Of a stretch of DNA of 64,000 bases, positions 27,301 through 34,714 are shown in pieces; position 1 is the stretch's first letter, and each line of letters opens with the position of its first letter. Location of the stretch: positions 167,833 to 231,832 of the forward strand of contig JAFTVX010000021.1 in NCBI GenBank assembly GCA_017465575.1. Reading direction: 5' to 3'. This DNA is from Alistipes sp. Lineage in GTDB: Bacteria > Bacteroidota > Bacteroidia > Bacteroidales > Rikenellaceae. A program made the position numbers and the translations under genes. Below the pieces are notes generated by a model. The model saw only the letters and a program-made list of their open reading frames with translations, was not told the DNA's origin and searched no databases.

Positions 27301-27469
27301 GGTAGTAGGTGGTCTGTTGGTTTCGACTATGATGACCCTCTTTATCGTGCCCTCGCTCTACTCTATGCTTGAGGGTCACCACCAGCGTAAGCTTGCTCGC
27401 AAGGCACGCCTTCAGGCCGAGGAGGAGGCATTTATCCGTGAGCAGTTGCGCAAGGCAAAGAATAACTAA
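24302..27469 (+). CDS. RND-family efflux pump (AcrB/HAE1-like)
   Basis: A 1055-aa inner-membrane proton-driven exporter with the 1+5 and 1+5 transmembrane layout. TM1 is near residues 13-31. The TM4 proton-relay pair Asp-Asp is in SIAIGMVVDDAIVVLENI, and FPATDNARI marks the periplasmic porter start of the second half. Absence of the CusA methionines and presence of the HAE1-type TM4 favour a drug or hydrophobic-compound pump. A poly-glycine segment PGGGGGFGGGSS near residue 663 is an unusual flexible insertion. It is fourth in the TetR-led operon. Confidence 0.95.
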   Translation: MKIYETAVRKPISVALIFIGVIIFGLYSLRGIGVDHYPEIDVPYISVITTYPGGNAEDIETNITRLLEDQLNSVDNLEKITSKSSDNVSIVTLEFEYGCDLTEAANDVRDVVSRSQSLLPDNVEYPTVMKFSSSMMPIMMLSVTADESYAALAKILDDKMVNELNRVNGIGSVAVIGAQEREVQVNVDPKKLEAYGLTVESLGQLIAAENINVPAGTLDLGDQTFNLKSDLEFDDSRELFDIVVSNRGGRTVMLSDVAEIKDTLEKATMDERINGRKGVRVMIQKQTGANTVQIIEDVQAKLEEIIPTLPNDCKVETIFESSREIKDAINSLAETIMYAFIFVILVVMIFLGRWRATFIICLTIPISLICSFIYLFAVGSTLNIISLSALSIAIGMVVDDAIVVLENITTHIERGSKPKEAAIYATNEVWLSVIATTLVVVAVFMPLTMLPGMAGILFRELGWIVTIVVCASTAAAITLTPMMSAYFLKIDGAAHTYKGIGIIYKPIDRFLAWLDGAYARALRFVVKWKKSAIAVMMALFAVSLLLVSQVPTEFFPATDNARITMTVKMPQNVHVDYTTRVARQIDELIAEKYPYIFMVSTSAGANSSDNAFAAMQTTGSHIINYNIRMPRLSDMERPTIFQIADELRAELAAIPEIREFSVTPGGGGGFGGGSSTVDVKVFGHNMDNAMATAKDLQAKMSKLSTLRDVQLSREDLQPEYNVVFDREKMAYYGLSTATAAQFIRNRIYGYECAKYREDGDEYDIVVRYAEPFRESIESVEDITLYSAMGQPIKLKDVARVEESFSSPEIERENRQRIVTVKGALGADVALGDAVAEVSALIEDYDVPAGLDLEIGGTIEDQSEAFGDIGVLLVLIVVLVYIVMATQFESLSYPMIIMFTIPFAMSGVFIALWLTGTPLSLNALIGAILLVGIVTKNGIVLVDYMNLLVERGSSVSEAVIAGGKSRLRPVLMTSLTTVLGMLPMALGIGEGSETWQPMGIAVVGGLLVSTMMTLFIVPSLYSMLEGHHQRKLARKARLQAEEEAFIREQLRKAKNN

Positions 27470-27488
27470 TTTTAACACTTTGAATAGT

Positions 27489-27782
27489 ATGAAAGCGTTT
27501 TTCTTATCATATAATCAGGCTCTTACAGACCGTGTCAACAAGATGTTGGACGATCACGGCGTGCGTGGCTTCACCCGTTGGGCTCTTACCGAGGGTCGTG
27601 GCACCTACGATGGCGAGCCCCACTACGGCACTCACGCTTGGCCCTCAATGAACACCTCAATCCTCGCTATTGTCGAGGACGAGAAGGTGGCAGAGTTGCT
27701 CGAGGCAGTCCGCGAGATTGACTCGACAACCCAGCAGCAGGGCTCAAGAGCCTTTGTTTGGAACATCGAAACCTCAATGTAA
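27489..27782 (+). CDS. Small PII-like protein at the end of the efflux operon
   Basis: A 97-aa protein beginning MKAFFLSYNQALTDRVNKML, 19 nt after the RND stop codon. Its pattern (N-terminal strand, helix, GVRGFTRW strand, a loop with GTHAWPSMNTSILAIVEDE, then a second helix AELLEAVREIDS and final strand) resembles the ferredoxin-like fold of PII/CutA-type trimers. A regulatory role for the pump is an inference from position. The family assignment is by pattern only and moderately sure. The stop codon TAA is the start of a nested palindrome. Confidence 0.7.
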   Translation: MKAFFLSYNQALTDRVNKMLDDHGVRGFTRWALTEGRGTYDGEPHYGTHAWPSMNTSILAIVEDEKVAELLEAVREIDSTTQQQGSRAFVWNIETSM

Positions 27783-27921
27783 TTTCTTGTGAATTTCTTG
27801 TGATAAGGGGCATCCTTCGCCCCATCCCAAAAGTAATACCCCTTGGGCTGTACTTCTTAGTACTATCCCAGGGGGTATTCTTTTGCGATAGGACAAATTA
27901 TGCCCCTTCTGACAAGAAATT
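27780..27921 (+). repeat. Stop-anchored nested palindrome, copy C (end of RND operon)
   Basis: Starts TAATTTCTTGTGA, and the 12-nt unit AATTTCTTGTGA is then immediately duplicated before TAAGGGGC. The inner stem is AATACCCCTTGGGCTGTAC-type against GTACTATCCCAGGGGGTATT-type, wholly different in sequence from copies A and B. The distal end is the usual CCCCTTCTGACAAGAAATT. Confidence 0.85.
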
Positions 27922-27941
27922 AGGTGCAACCCTGAACGAAA

Positions 27942-27985
27942 AATTATTGCTCATTACTAATTGCTAATTACTCATTACTAATTAT
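27942..27985. repeat. TTGCTCA/TTACTAA simple array
   Basis: Units of TTGCTCATTACTAATTGCTAA type fill the stretch just ahead of the MBL hydrolase promoter. Similar units lie at 90-130. The array occupies the place where a -33 box would be expected. Confidence 0.6.
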
Positions 27986-27992
27986 TTTTTCT

Positions 27993-28000
27993 TACCTTTG
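27993..28000 (+). promoter_or_regulatory. -7 box directly abutting the MBL hydrolase start codon
   Basis: TACCTTTG ends 4 nt before the ATG at 28005. With the usual start 5-8 nt downstream of this box, the mRNA would begin at or within a few bases of the start codon, predicting a leaderless or nearly leaderless message. Confidence 0.65.
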
Positions 28001-28004
28001 TCGT

Positions 28005-28787
28005 ATGAAATTCACATTCTTGGGTACAGGAACATCGCAGGGTGTGCCCGTTATCGGGTGTCGTTGCGCCGTTTGCCGTTCGGCAGACGAGCGTGATAGG
28101 CGTCTGCGCACCGCAGCGATGGTCGAGCACAACGGCAAGCGTATAGTGATAGATGCGGGCCCCGACTTTCGACAGCAGATGTTGCGCGAGGGTGTCGAGA
28201 GGCTCGATGCCATACTCCTTACCCACGAGCATAAGGACCATACAGGAGGCATCGACGATGTCAGAGCATTCAACTTTGTGGACTATCCCACAATTCACAC
28301 GATGCACATCTACGCCAACAGCCCCACGGTGGCTACGCTTCGAAAGGATTTCGACTACGCCTTTGCCGTGGATAAGTATCGTGGTGTGCCCGTTATCGAG
28401 CTACACACCATCGATGAGCAGAAACCCTTTACGGTTGCAGGCATCGAGGTTATGCCTATCGTGGGTCACCACTCCGACCGCTTTCGCTCGGTGGGCTACC
28501 GCTTTGGTAGGTTGGCGTATATCACCGACTTTAGCGCTATCGACCCTGCGGAGGAGGCAAAGTTGGAGGGTGTCGAGCTATTGGTTGTCAACTCGTTGCG
28601 CTGGGAACCCCACGACTCGCACTTCTCGGTGGTGGAGGCGTTGGAACTTATCGCAAGGGTCAAGCCACGGAGGGCATATCTTACGCATATGTCGCACCGC
28701 ATAGGTCTGCACGACGAGGCGGAGCAGAGGTTGCCCGAGGGAGTGAAGTTTGCCTATGATGGTCTAACGGTAGAGATTAACGATTAA
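28005..28787 (+). CDS. MBL-fold metal-dependent hydrolase (PhnP-like)
   Basis: A 260-aa metallo-beta-lactamase-fold protein. TFLGTGTSQGVPVIGCRC at the N terminus is the PhnP/GumP-like start. The metal-binding HEHKDHTGGIDD motif is at about residues 76-87, GHHSD at about 154-158, and DFSA near 175 supplies the bridging Asp. Cys residues in GCRCAVC may bind an extra zinc, as in PhnP. No phosphonate genes are nearby, so a general phosphodiesterase role is more likely. The SDR gene follows 11 nt later. Confidence 0.88.
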   Translation: MKFTFLGTGTSQGVPVIGCRCAVCRSADERDRRLRTAAMVEHNGKRIVIDAGPDFRQQMLREGVERLDAILLTHEHKDHTGGIDDVRAFNFVDYPTIHTMHIYANSPTVATLRKDFDYAFAVDKYRGVPVIELHTIDEQKPFTVAGIEVMPIVGHHSDRFRSVGYRFGRLAYITDFSAIDPAEEAKLEGVELLVVNSLRWEPHDSHFSVVEALELIARVKPRRAYLTHMSHRIGLHDEAEQRLPEGVKFAYDGLTVEIND

Positions 28788-28798
28788 AAAATAGGAAG

Positions 28799-29617
28799 AT
28801 GAAAAATTGTCTTAACGGTAAGGTTGTCGTTGTTACAGGTGCTTCGTCGGGTATCGGCGAGGCTATGGCACGCGAGTATGCCAAGATGGGTGCTAAGGTC
28901 GTTATGGCTGCCCGTCGTGAGGAGGAGCTAAAGCGTATTGCCTCGGAGATTGAGGCCGAGGGTGGCAAGGTGGCCTACTCGGCGTGCGATGTTGTTAAGG
29001 AGGAGGAGTGCAAAAGACTTATTGAGGTCGCTATCGAGGCCTTTGGTGGTATAGATGTGCTTATCTGCAACGCTGGTTTGTCGATGCGCGCACTCTTTGA
29101 TGATTGCGACCTTAAGGTGCTACACCGCCTGATGGATGTTAACTTCTGGGGCACGGTGAACTGCACAAAGTATGCTCTGCCTTGGTTGCAGAAGTCTAAG
29201 GGCTCGTTGGTAGGTATCTCATCTGTTGCGGGCATCCACGGCTTGCCCGGTCGTACGGGTTACTCGGCATCGAAGTATGCGATGACTGGCTTCCTCGATA
29301 CCATTCGTGTTGAGAATCTTAAGAAGGGCCTGCATGTGATGACCGCCTGCCCTGGCTTTACCGCCTCGAATGTTCGCTTCTCGGCACTTACTGCCGATGG
29401 CTCGCAGCAGGGCGAGACACCACGCAACGAGGATAAGATGATGACACCTCAGGAGGTGGCACATATCGTTGCACGAGGCATCAAGCGCCGTAAGCGCCTC
29501 TGCCTTATGGAGTGGGAGGGTCGTGGCACACACTTCCTCAAGAAGTTCTGCCCAGGCTTTGTCGACAAGCTCTTCTACGCCGTTATGGCAAAAGAACCCG
29601 ACTCACCGCTGAAGTAG
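28799..29617 (+). CDS. Short-chain dehydrogenase/reductase
   Basis: A 272-aa NAD(P)-dependent oxidoreductase. The cofactor motif TGASSGIGEAMA is at about residues 14-25, NAG at about 90-92, and the catalytic Ser-Tyr-Lys set is S(S)VAGIHG with YSASKYA (Tyr and Lys at about 156 and 160). No membrane anchor is evident. Substrate is unknown. It is probably co-transcribed with the MBL hydrolase and ends at an intrinsic terminator. Confidence 0.9.
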   Translation: MKNCLNGKVVVVTGASSGIGEAMAREYAKMGAKVVMAARREEELKRIASEIEAEGGKVAYSACDVVKEEECKRLIEVAIEAFGGIDVLICNAGLSMRALFDDCDLKVLHRLMDVNFWGTVNCTKYALPWLQKSKGSLVGISSVAGIHGLPGRTGYSASKYAMTGFLDTIRVENLKKGLHVMTACPGFTASNVRFSALTADGSQQGETPRNEDKMMTPQEVAHIVARGIKRRKRLCLMEWEGRGTHFLKKFCPGFVDKLFYAVMAKEPDSPLK

Positions 29618-29628
29618 CGCTGAAAATT

Positions 29629-29660
29629 AAGGAGTTGCCTCGTTTGAGGCAACTCCTTTT
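29629..29660 (+). terminator. Intrinsic terminator after the SDR gene
   Basis: AAGGAGTTGCCTC and GAGGCAACTCCTT form a 13-bp perfect stem with a 4-nt loop, followed by T residues. Confidence 0.9.
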
Positions 29661-29692
29661 GCTTACTGCTCGTTGCGGTAGTTGTATTAAAC

Positions 29693-30330
29693 TTACTCGC
29701 CAAGTTTGGCTTCAATCTCCTCGATTGTTGGCAGTGAGCCCTTATAGTTTTCGGGAATAATCCTACTTAACTCATATTCAGATATACCAATGGGTAGTGT
29801 GGTTGAGCCTAAGGCATACTCAGCAACGAGGCTATCTTTAGTTTTGCATATCAATAGACCGATTGTTGGGTTATCAGCCTCGCTCGGCTCCAACCATTCT
29901 CTATAGTTTTATTAACATAAAATAGCGCATCTTCGGTTGTTTTACACTTCGCGATTATCTCGGTGTGGTGTCCCCAAGGAATGTTGAATATCGATGCTTC
30001 AAATCCGTCACCAACTTGGTGACGAATTGTATCTGATTGACAGTAAAGTTCATAGAAGCGTTTACAGTATTTGAGATTCGTTACCGAGAAACCCTTCATA
30101 TCGGGAAACTCTGATTTCAAATCTCGGCTCAGAGCCTCGTAAAAACCGCTTCCCCACTGAGCATCAACCCTGAGGGAAGAGATATCCTCGCCTAACCTCC
30201 AATATACCTTTAGAAGTTCGGTGTTTACCCTTACGGCAGCCTTTATCTGCTGACTGCGGATATAACTCTTTATCCCTTTAAGCCACTCTTTATACTCTGG
30301 CGTTGCGGTGGTGATGCTACTCTTCGACAT
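29693..30330 (-). pseudogene. Decayed DUF1016/YhcG-family PDDEXK nuclease
   Basis: The first part (29851-30330, 159 aa) is a good DUF1016 N-terminal domain: MKGFSVTNLKYCKRFYELY, FNIPWGHHTEII and the start of the next helix ENGWSRARL. The next reading frame (29693-29893) resumes with DNPTIGLLICKTK, VAEYALG and GSLPTIEEIEAKL, which is the C-terminal end of the same family. The ~100-120 residues that normally join them, including the PD-(D/E)xK catalytic strands, are missing, and the frames are offset at the junction near 29880. This is an internal deletion with a frameshift. The remnant cannot be an active nuclease. Confidence 0.85.
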
Positions 30331-30342
30331 ATTGATGCTGTT

Positions 30343-31440
30343 TTACTGCTCGTTGCGGTAGTTGTAGAGTTGGTCGCGGAGGCGTGGGGTGAAGCCTGCA
30401 CGGCGGATGGTTGCCTTCATCGCCTCTCTATCGAAGCGTGTTGTAGCACCTGCCGACGATACCACATTCTCCTCAATCATTATCGAGCCCATATCGTTAG
30501 CACCGCTCTTGAGCGCTATCTCTGCCACCTCCTTGCCCACCGTGAGCCACGATGCCTGAATGTTGCGTATGTTGTGCAACACAATGCGGCTCATAGCGAT
30601 AATGCGCAGATACTCCGTAGCCGAGAAGCGGGGCGAGATACCCTCCCTCTCGAGCTGTGTGCCCTTGGGGCAGAAGACCCACGGAATAAAGGCGGTGAAA
30701 CCACGCGAGTGCTCGGGCTTAAGTGCCTGAAGGTCACGGATTGTGATAAGGTGGTCGACCCTCTGGTGCGGTGTCTCGATATGTCCATACATCATCGTCG
30801 CCGTGGTGGGGATGCCCATATTATGCGCCTCGTGCATCACCCTCACCCAGTCGCGTGCCGAGGGCTTGGCGGGCGATATGCGCTTGCGCACATCGTCGGA
30901 GAGTATCTCGGCTCCTGCACCAGGCAGTGTGTCCAATCCAGCACGGTGTAGACGGTCGAGTACATCGATAGTCGAGAGTTTGCTCAGGGTGGCGATATGC
31001 GAAATCTCTGGCGCACCCAAGGCGTTGAGTTTCAGTTGTGGATATTCGCTCTTAATCTGGCGGAAGAGTGTTTCGTAAAAGTCGATGCCGAGGCGTGGGT
31101 GCATACCGCCCTGTAATAATAGCTGGTCGGCGCCAAGCTTCAAGGCCTCGTCAATCTTCTGGCGATACTCCGCCATAGTGGTGATATATGCCTTATCCTC
31201 CTCGTGGGGCTTGCAGTGGAAATTGCAGAACTTACAGCCCGACTTGCAGACATTCGTGATATTCACATTGCGGTCTATCTGCCAAGTTACGACCGTGGGG
31301 TCGTCGACAGCCTGACGGCGCAAGGTGTCGGCAACGCTACATAGCAGTTGCAACGGTGCATTGTCGTATATCTCGTATGCCTCGGCACGGGTCAAAGGCT
31401 CGTGGTCGAGGGTCTTCTCCAAAATAGCATCAATAGCCAT
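30343..31440 (-). CDS. mqnC: Cyclic dehypoxanthine futalosine synthase
   Basis: A 365-aa radical-SAM enzyme of the futalosine menaquinone pathway. CKSGCKFC (about residues 66-73) is the CxxxCxxC cluster motif. QGGMHPRLGIDFYE and the C-terminal ASWLTVGKEVAEIALKSGAND, IMIEENVVSSAGA and GFTPRLRDQLYNY segments match MqnC rather than the related MqnE, which has a GADDLDGT-type segment. It lies 6 nt downstream of the RNase R gene on the same strand, while mqnB and mqnD are ~8 kb away. Confidence 0.87.
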   Translation of the reverse strand: MAIDAILEKTLDHEPLTRAEAYEIYDNAPLQLLCSVADTLRRQAVDDPTVVTWQIDRNVNITNVCKSGCKFCNFHCKPHEEDKAYITTMAEYRQKIDEALKLGADQLLLQGGMHPRLGIDFYETLFRQIKSEYPQLKLNALGAPEISHIATLSKLSTIDVLDRLHRAGLDTLPGAGAEILSDDVRKRISPAKPSARDWVRVMHEAHNMGIPTTATMMYGHIETPHQRVDHLITIRDLQALKPEHSRGFTAFIPWVFCPKGTQLEREGISPRFSATEYLRIIAMSRIVLHNIRNIQASWLTVGKEVAEIALKSGANDMGSIMIEENVVSSAGATTRFDREAMKATIRRAGFTPRLRDQLYNYRNEQ

Positions 31441-31446
31441 AGTCGG

Positions 31447-33597
31447 TTAGTGCTTGTTAATGAGTATCTTAAAGTCGAGTGTTCGGCGGTTGAGGTCTAC
31501 GCCCATAACACGAATACGCACGGGGCTACCCAGCGTTAGGCGCACACCCGATGAGCGACCCACAATCTCGTAGCGTGCCTCGTCGAAGTAGTAGTAGTCA
31601 TCGTAGTCGATATCGCGCAGATATGCCATACCCTCGATATGCGTGTCGTTAAGCTCGACATATGCACCCCAGTTGGTCATACCCGATATTGTGCCATCGA
31701 ACTCCTCGCCTACGCGGTCGCGCATAAACTCCGCCATCTTATACTTGATGCTTGCACGCTCTGCCTCCGAGGCGATAATCTCACGCTCGGTGGAGTGTAC
31801 GCACAACGACTCCAACAGCTTCTTGTCGCCACGCTTCTCGCCTGCAAGGTACGATGCCAAGAGGCGATGCACCATCATATCGGGGTAGCGACGAATGGGC
31901 GAGGTGAAGTGGGTATAGTAGGGGAATGCCAAGCCGTAGTGGCCGATGTTGTCGGTGGTATATACCGCCTTTGCCATACTGCGCACGGCGAGTGTCGTCA
32001 CGGCATTTGCCTCCGCCTTGCCCTGAATTGACGATAGTAGCTTGTTCATCTCCTTGGCGATGGCTCTGCCCTTCTGCGCTTTGAAGTAGTGGCCAAAGCG
32101 CAAGGCGAAGTCGCGGAAACGCTCCAGCTTATCCTCCGACGGCTCGTCGTGAACACGGAAGACCATAGGTCGGGGTACCTTGCGACCATTCGATAGGCGG
32201 TGTGCGCAGAACTCCGCAACACGGCGGTTGGCAAGCAACATAAACTCCTCGATAAGCTGGTTTGCCTCCTTCTGCACCTTGGTGTAGACGCCCAAGGGTC
32301 GGCCCTTCTCGTCGAGACGGAAACGCACCTCGTCACGCTCAAAGGCTATGGCGCCATGCTTGAAGCGTTCCTTGCGCAACGCCTGAGCAAGGCGGTTGAG
32401 TGTCAGTATCTCCTCCTTGAAGTCGCCCTCGCCACTCTCGATAACTGCCTGTGCCTCCTCATAGGCAAACCTACGGTCGGAGTGGATAACGGTGCGACCA
32501 AACCACTCCTCGACAATCTCAATATTTTCGTTCAGCGTAAAGACCGCCGAGAAGCATAACTTATCCTCGTTGGGGCGCAACGAGCATAGCTCGTTACAAA
32601 GTCTCTCGGGGAGCATAGGCACTGTGCGGTCTACCAAATATACCGAGGTAGCACGCTCCACAGCCTCGTTATCGACAACCGAATCGGGTGTTACATAGTG
32701 TGTTACATCGGCAATATGCACACCAACCTCCCACAGACCATCGTTGAGTTGCTTGAGCGACAAGGCATCATCGAAGTCCTTGGCATCGGCGGGGTCGATG
32801 GTGAATGTTGTGCGGTCACGCATATCACGACGGCGTGCAATCTCCTCGTCGGTGATTGTGCCATCGATGCGCTCGGCAGCACGGATAACATTCTTTTCGA
32901 AGTGGTAAGGTAGGTCGAACTCGGCAAGTATGGCGTGCATCTCCGTATCGTTGTCGCCCGCCTTACCCAAGCGCTCGACCAGCTCACCAAAGGGCAAACG
33001 CTCGCCCTCGGGCCAGTCGACGATACGCACCGAGACCTTATCGCCCTCCTCAATCTCGGGATAGCGCTTGCGGGGTAGGTAGATGTCGGTGCCGATACGG
33101 CGTGACTCGGGTGTCACGAATATAGAGTTGGTCGTAATCTCCACCGTGCCGACATAGGGTCGGCGACTGCGCTCCGTAACAGCGGTGATTGTGCCCTCGA
33201 GCTCGCCATCACGCGAACGGCGTGCCACGACAAGCTCCACCTTGTCGCCATCGAGCGCACCGCCACCATTGCGACGAGCAACATATACATCGCTCTCGAG
33301 GCTCTCAACCGCAACATACAACGCACCTGGCGTAGCACTCGCCACTACACCCTCGTAGCGTGGCAGGGCGGTGCGTGCAAGGCGATACTTGCTGCGCGAA
33401 ACCTCCTCGACAAAACCATCCTCGATAAGCTGGCGCACGATGGCGAAGGTCATATTGCGACCATCCCTATCGGCACCACCCGAGGCGGCAGCGAGGTGCT
33501 TGAGCGAAAACTTATTATCGGGAAACTCGCGGAACATATCGACGATAAACGAAGCACGCTCATCGCGGTTGTTTCCCCTCTTATTCTTTCTCTTCAT
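31447..33597 (-). CDS. rnr: Ribonuclease R
   Basis: A 716-aa 3'-5' exoribonuclease of the RNase II/RNB family that degrades structured RNA. Order: an N-terminal winged-helix-like region, cold-shock domains (about 70-240), the RNB catalytic domain with TIDPADAKDFDDALS carrying the metal-binding Asp residues, the HFTSPIRRYPDMMVH segment, and a C-terminal S1 domain (about 640-715, GTISGMTNWGAYVEL). In a genome whose mRNA 3' ends carry long hairpins, this helicase-capable exonuclease is a plausible processor; that link is an inference. Confidence 0.95.
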   Translation of the reverse strand: MKRKNKRGNNRDERASFIVDMFREFPDNKFSLKHLAAASGGADRDGRNMTFAIVRQLIEDGFVEEVSRSKYRLARTALPRYEGVVASATPGALYVAVESLESDVYVARRNGGGALDGDKVELVVARRSRDGELEGTITAVTERSRRPYVGTVEITTNSIFVTPESRRIGTDIYLPRKRYPEIEEGDKVSVRIVDWPEGERLPFGELVERLGKAGDNDTEMHAILAEFDLPYHFEKNVIRAAERIDGTITDEEIARRRDMRDRTTFTIDPADAKDFDDALSLKQLNDGLWEVGVHIADVTHYVTPDSVVDNEAVERATSVYLVDRTVPMLPERLCNELCSLRPNEDKLCFSAVFTLNENIEIVEEWFGRTVIHSDRRFAYEEAQAVIESGEGDFKEEILTLNRLAQALRKERFKHGAIAFERDEVRFRLDEKGRPLGVYTKVQKEANQLIEEFMLLANRRVAEFCAHRLSNGRKVPRPMVFRVHDEPSEDKLERFRDFALRFGHYFKAQKGRAIAKEMNKLLSSIQGKAEANAVTTLAVRSMAKAVYTTDNIGHYGLAFPYYTHFTSPIRRYPDMMVHRLLASYLAGEKRGDKKLLESLCVHSTEREIIASEAERASIKYKMAEFMRDRVGEEFDGTISGMTNWGAYVELNDTHIEGMAYLRDIDYDDYYYFDEARYEIVGRSSGVRLTLGSPVRIRVMGVDLNRRTLDFKILINKH

Positions 33598-33601
33598 TGT
33601 T

Positions 33602-34708
33602 CTACTTGTTTAAAATATGTAGCGCAAGACGGCGCATAACCCTCTCGCCTACGGCTATTGCCCCCTCGTCGGGGAGGAATGTGGCGGTATGTGAGCCACC
33701 AGCAGCCTTGCCCACGCCCAAGCGGTAGAATAGCGAGGGGTAGCGCTCGGTGTAGTAGCCGAAGTCCTCGGCGGCGGTCATAGGCTGTAACTCCTTGACC
33801 GTAACGCCCTCGTCCGTAGCGACAATCATCGCCTCGTAGCTGAGCATCACATCGTTAACAACGCAGGGGTAGCCGTGGTTGATATCTACCTCGACCGTAA
33901 CGCCATATTTGCTCTCCACCTCACGGGCGGCGGCACGCAACAGAGTGTGGATTCTCACTCGCTCCTCTCTGTCGAAGGTGCGCATAGTGCCCTCGGCGCT
34001 CACAACGGGCGGTATCACATTTGTTGCGCCCTCGGCAATCACACGACCGATAGACAATACGCACGATGGGGTGTTCATCGCCGTGGTGCGTATCACCATC
34101 TCTGCCATCGCCGTTACGCTGTCGTCAATCTCTGTTCGGCGTGCTGCGTGACCACCACGACCACGCACCCAGTAGCGTAGCTCGTCGTTCGACGCCATAA
34201 ACATACCTGGGCAGATGCCTATCTCGCCAACCTCCAAGCGCGAGTCGGTATGCTCGCCAATGACGGCGGCAACATCGTAGCCCTCAAAGGGGTTCTCCTC
34301 CAAGACCTTAATTGCTCCTCCAGGGTTTAGCTCCTCGCCAGGCTGAAATATGGCGAATAGTGTACCCTCAAAGTCGCGGTTGTGGGCAAAGGTCTTAACC
34401 ACGCCAAAGAGCACGGCGGCGTGCATATCGTGACCGCAGGCGTGCATAACGCCACGATTCTCGGAGCGATACTCCACATCGTTCTGCTCCTCAATGGGTA
34501 GAGCATCAATATCGGCACGAAGCACTACGGCACGGCTAAGGTTGCCCCTATCGCCCTCAATCTTGGCGAGTACGCCCGTCGAGGCAATCTCTCGGCACTC
34601 GATGCCCTCGGCACGCAACGCATCGAGGATAAAGCGCTGTGTGCGGTGCTCCTCGAACGATAGTTCGGGGTGGCGGTGCAACTCTCTTCTAAACTCTATG
34701 CTATTCAT
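33602..34708 (-). CDS. M20-family amidohydrolase
   Basis: A 368-aa zinc hydrolase of the N-acyl-amino-acid amidohydrolase/IAA-amino-acid hydrolase type. The HACGHDMHAAVLFG motif (about residues 90-103) carries metal ligands, followed by GEELNPGGA and IGEHTDSRLEVG. The lid/dimerisation domain contains GRGGHAARRTEID, and the C terminus has GVGKAAGGSHTATFLPDE. No signal peptide. The physiological substrate is unknown. It is spaced 4 nt from rnr and 6 nt from the methyltransferase-like gene, so it is within one operon. Confidence 0.9.
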   Translation of the reverse strand: MNSIEFRRELHRHPELSFEEHRTQRFILDALRAEGIECREIASTGVLAKIEGDRGNLSRAVVLRADIDALPIEEQNDVEYRSENRGVMHACGHDMHAAVLFGVVKTFAHNRDFEGTLFAIFQPGEELNPGGAIKVLEENPFEGYDVAAVIGEHTDSRLEVGEIGICPGMFMASNDELRYWVRGRGGHAARRTEIDDSVTAMAEMVIRTTAMNTPSCVLSIGRVIAEGATNVIPPVVSAEGTMRTFDREERVRIHTLLRAAAREVESKYGVTVEVDINHGYPCVVNDVMLSYEAMIVATDEGVTVKELQPMTAAEDFGYYTERYPSLFYRLGVGKAAGGSHTATFLPDEGAIAVGERVMRRLALHILNK

Positions 34709-34714
34709 ACGCTG

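Noticed and set aside
30343-31440. MqnE (aminofutalosine synthase) as the identity of the radical-SAM protein
   Set aside because: GANDMGSIMIEENVV and the ASWLTVG segment follow the MqnC pattern.
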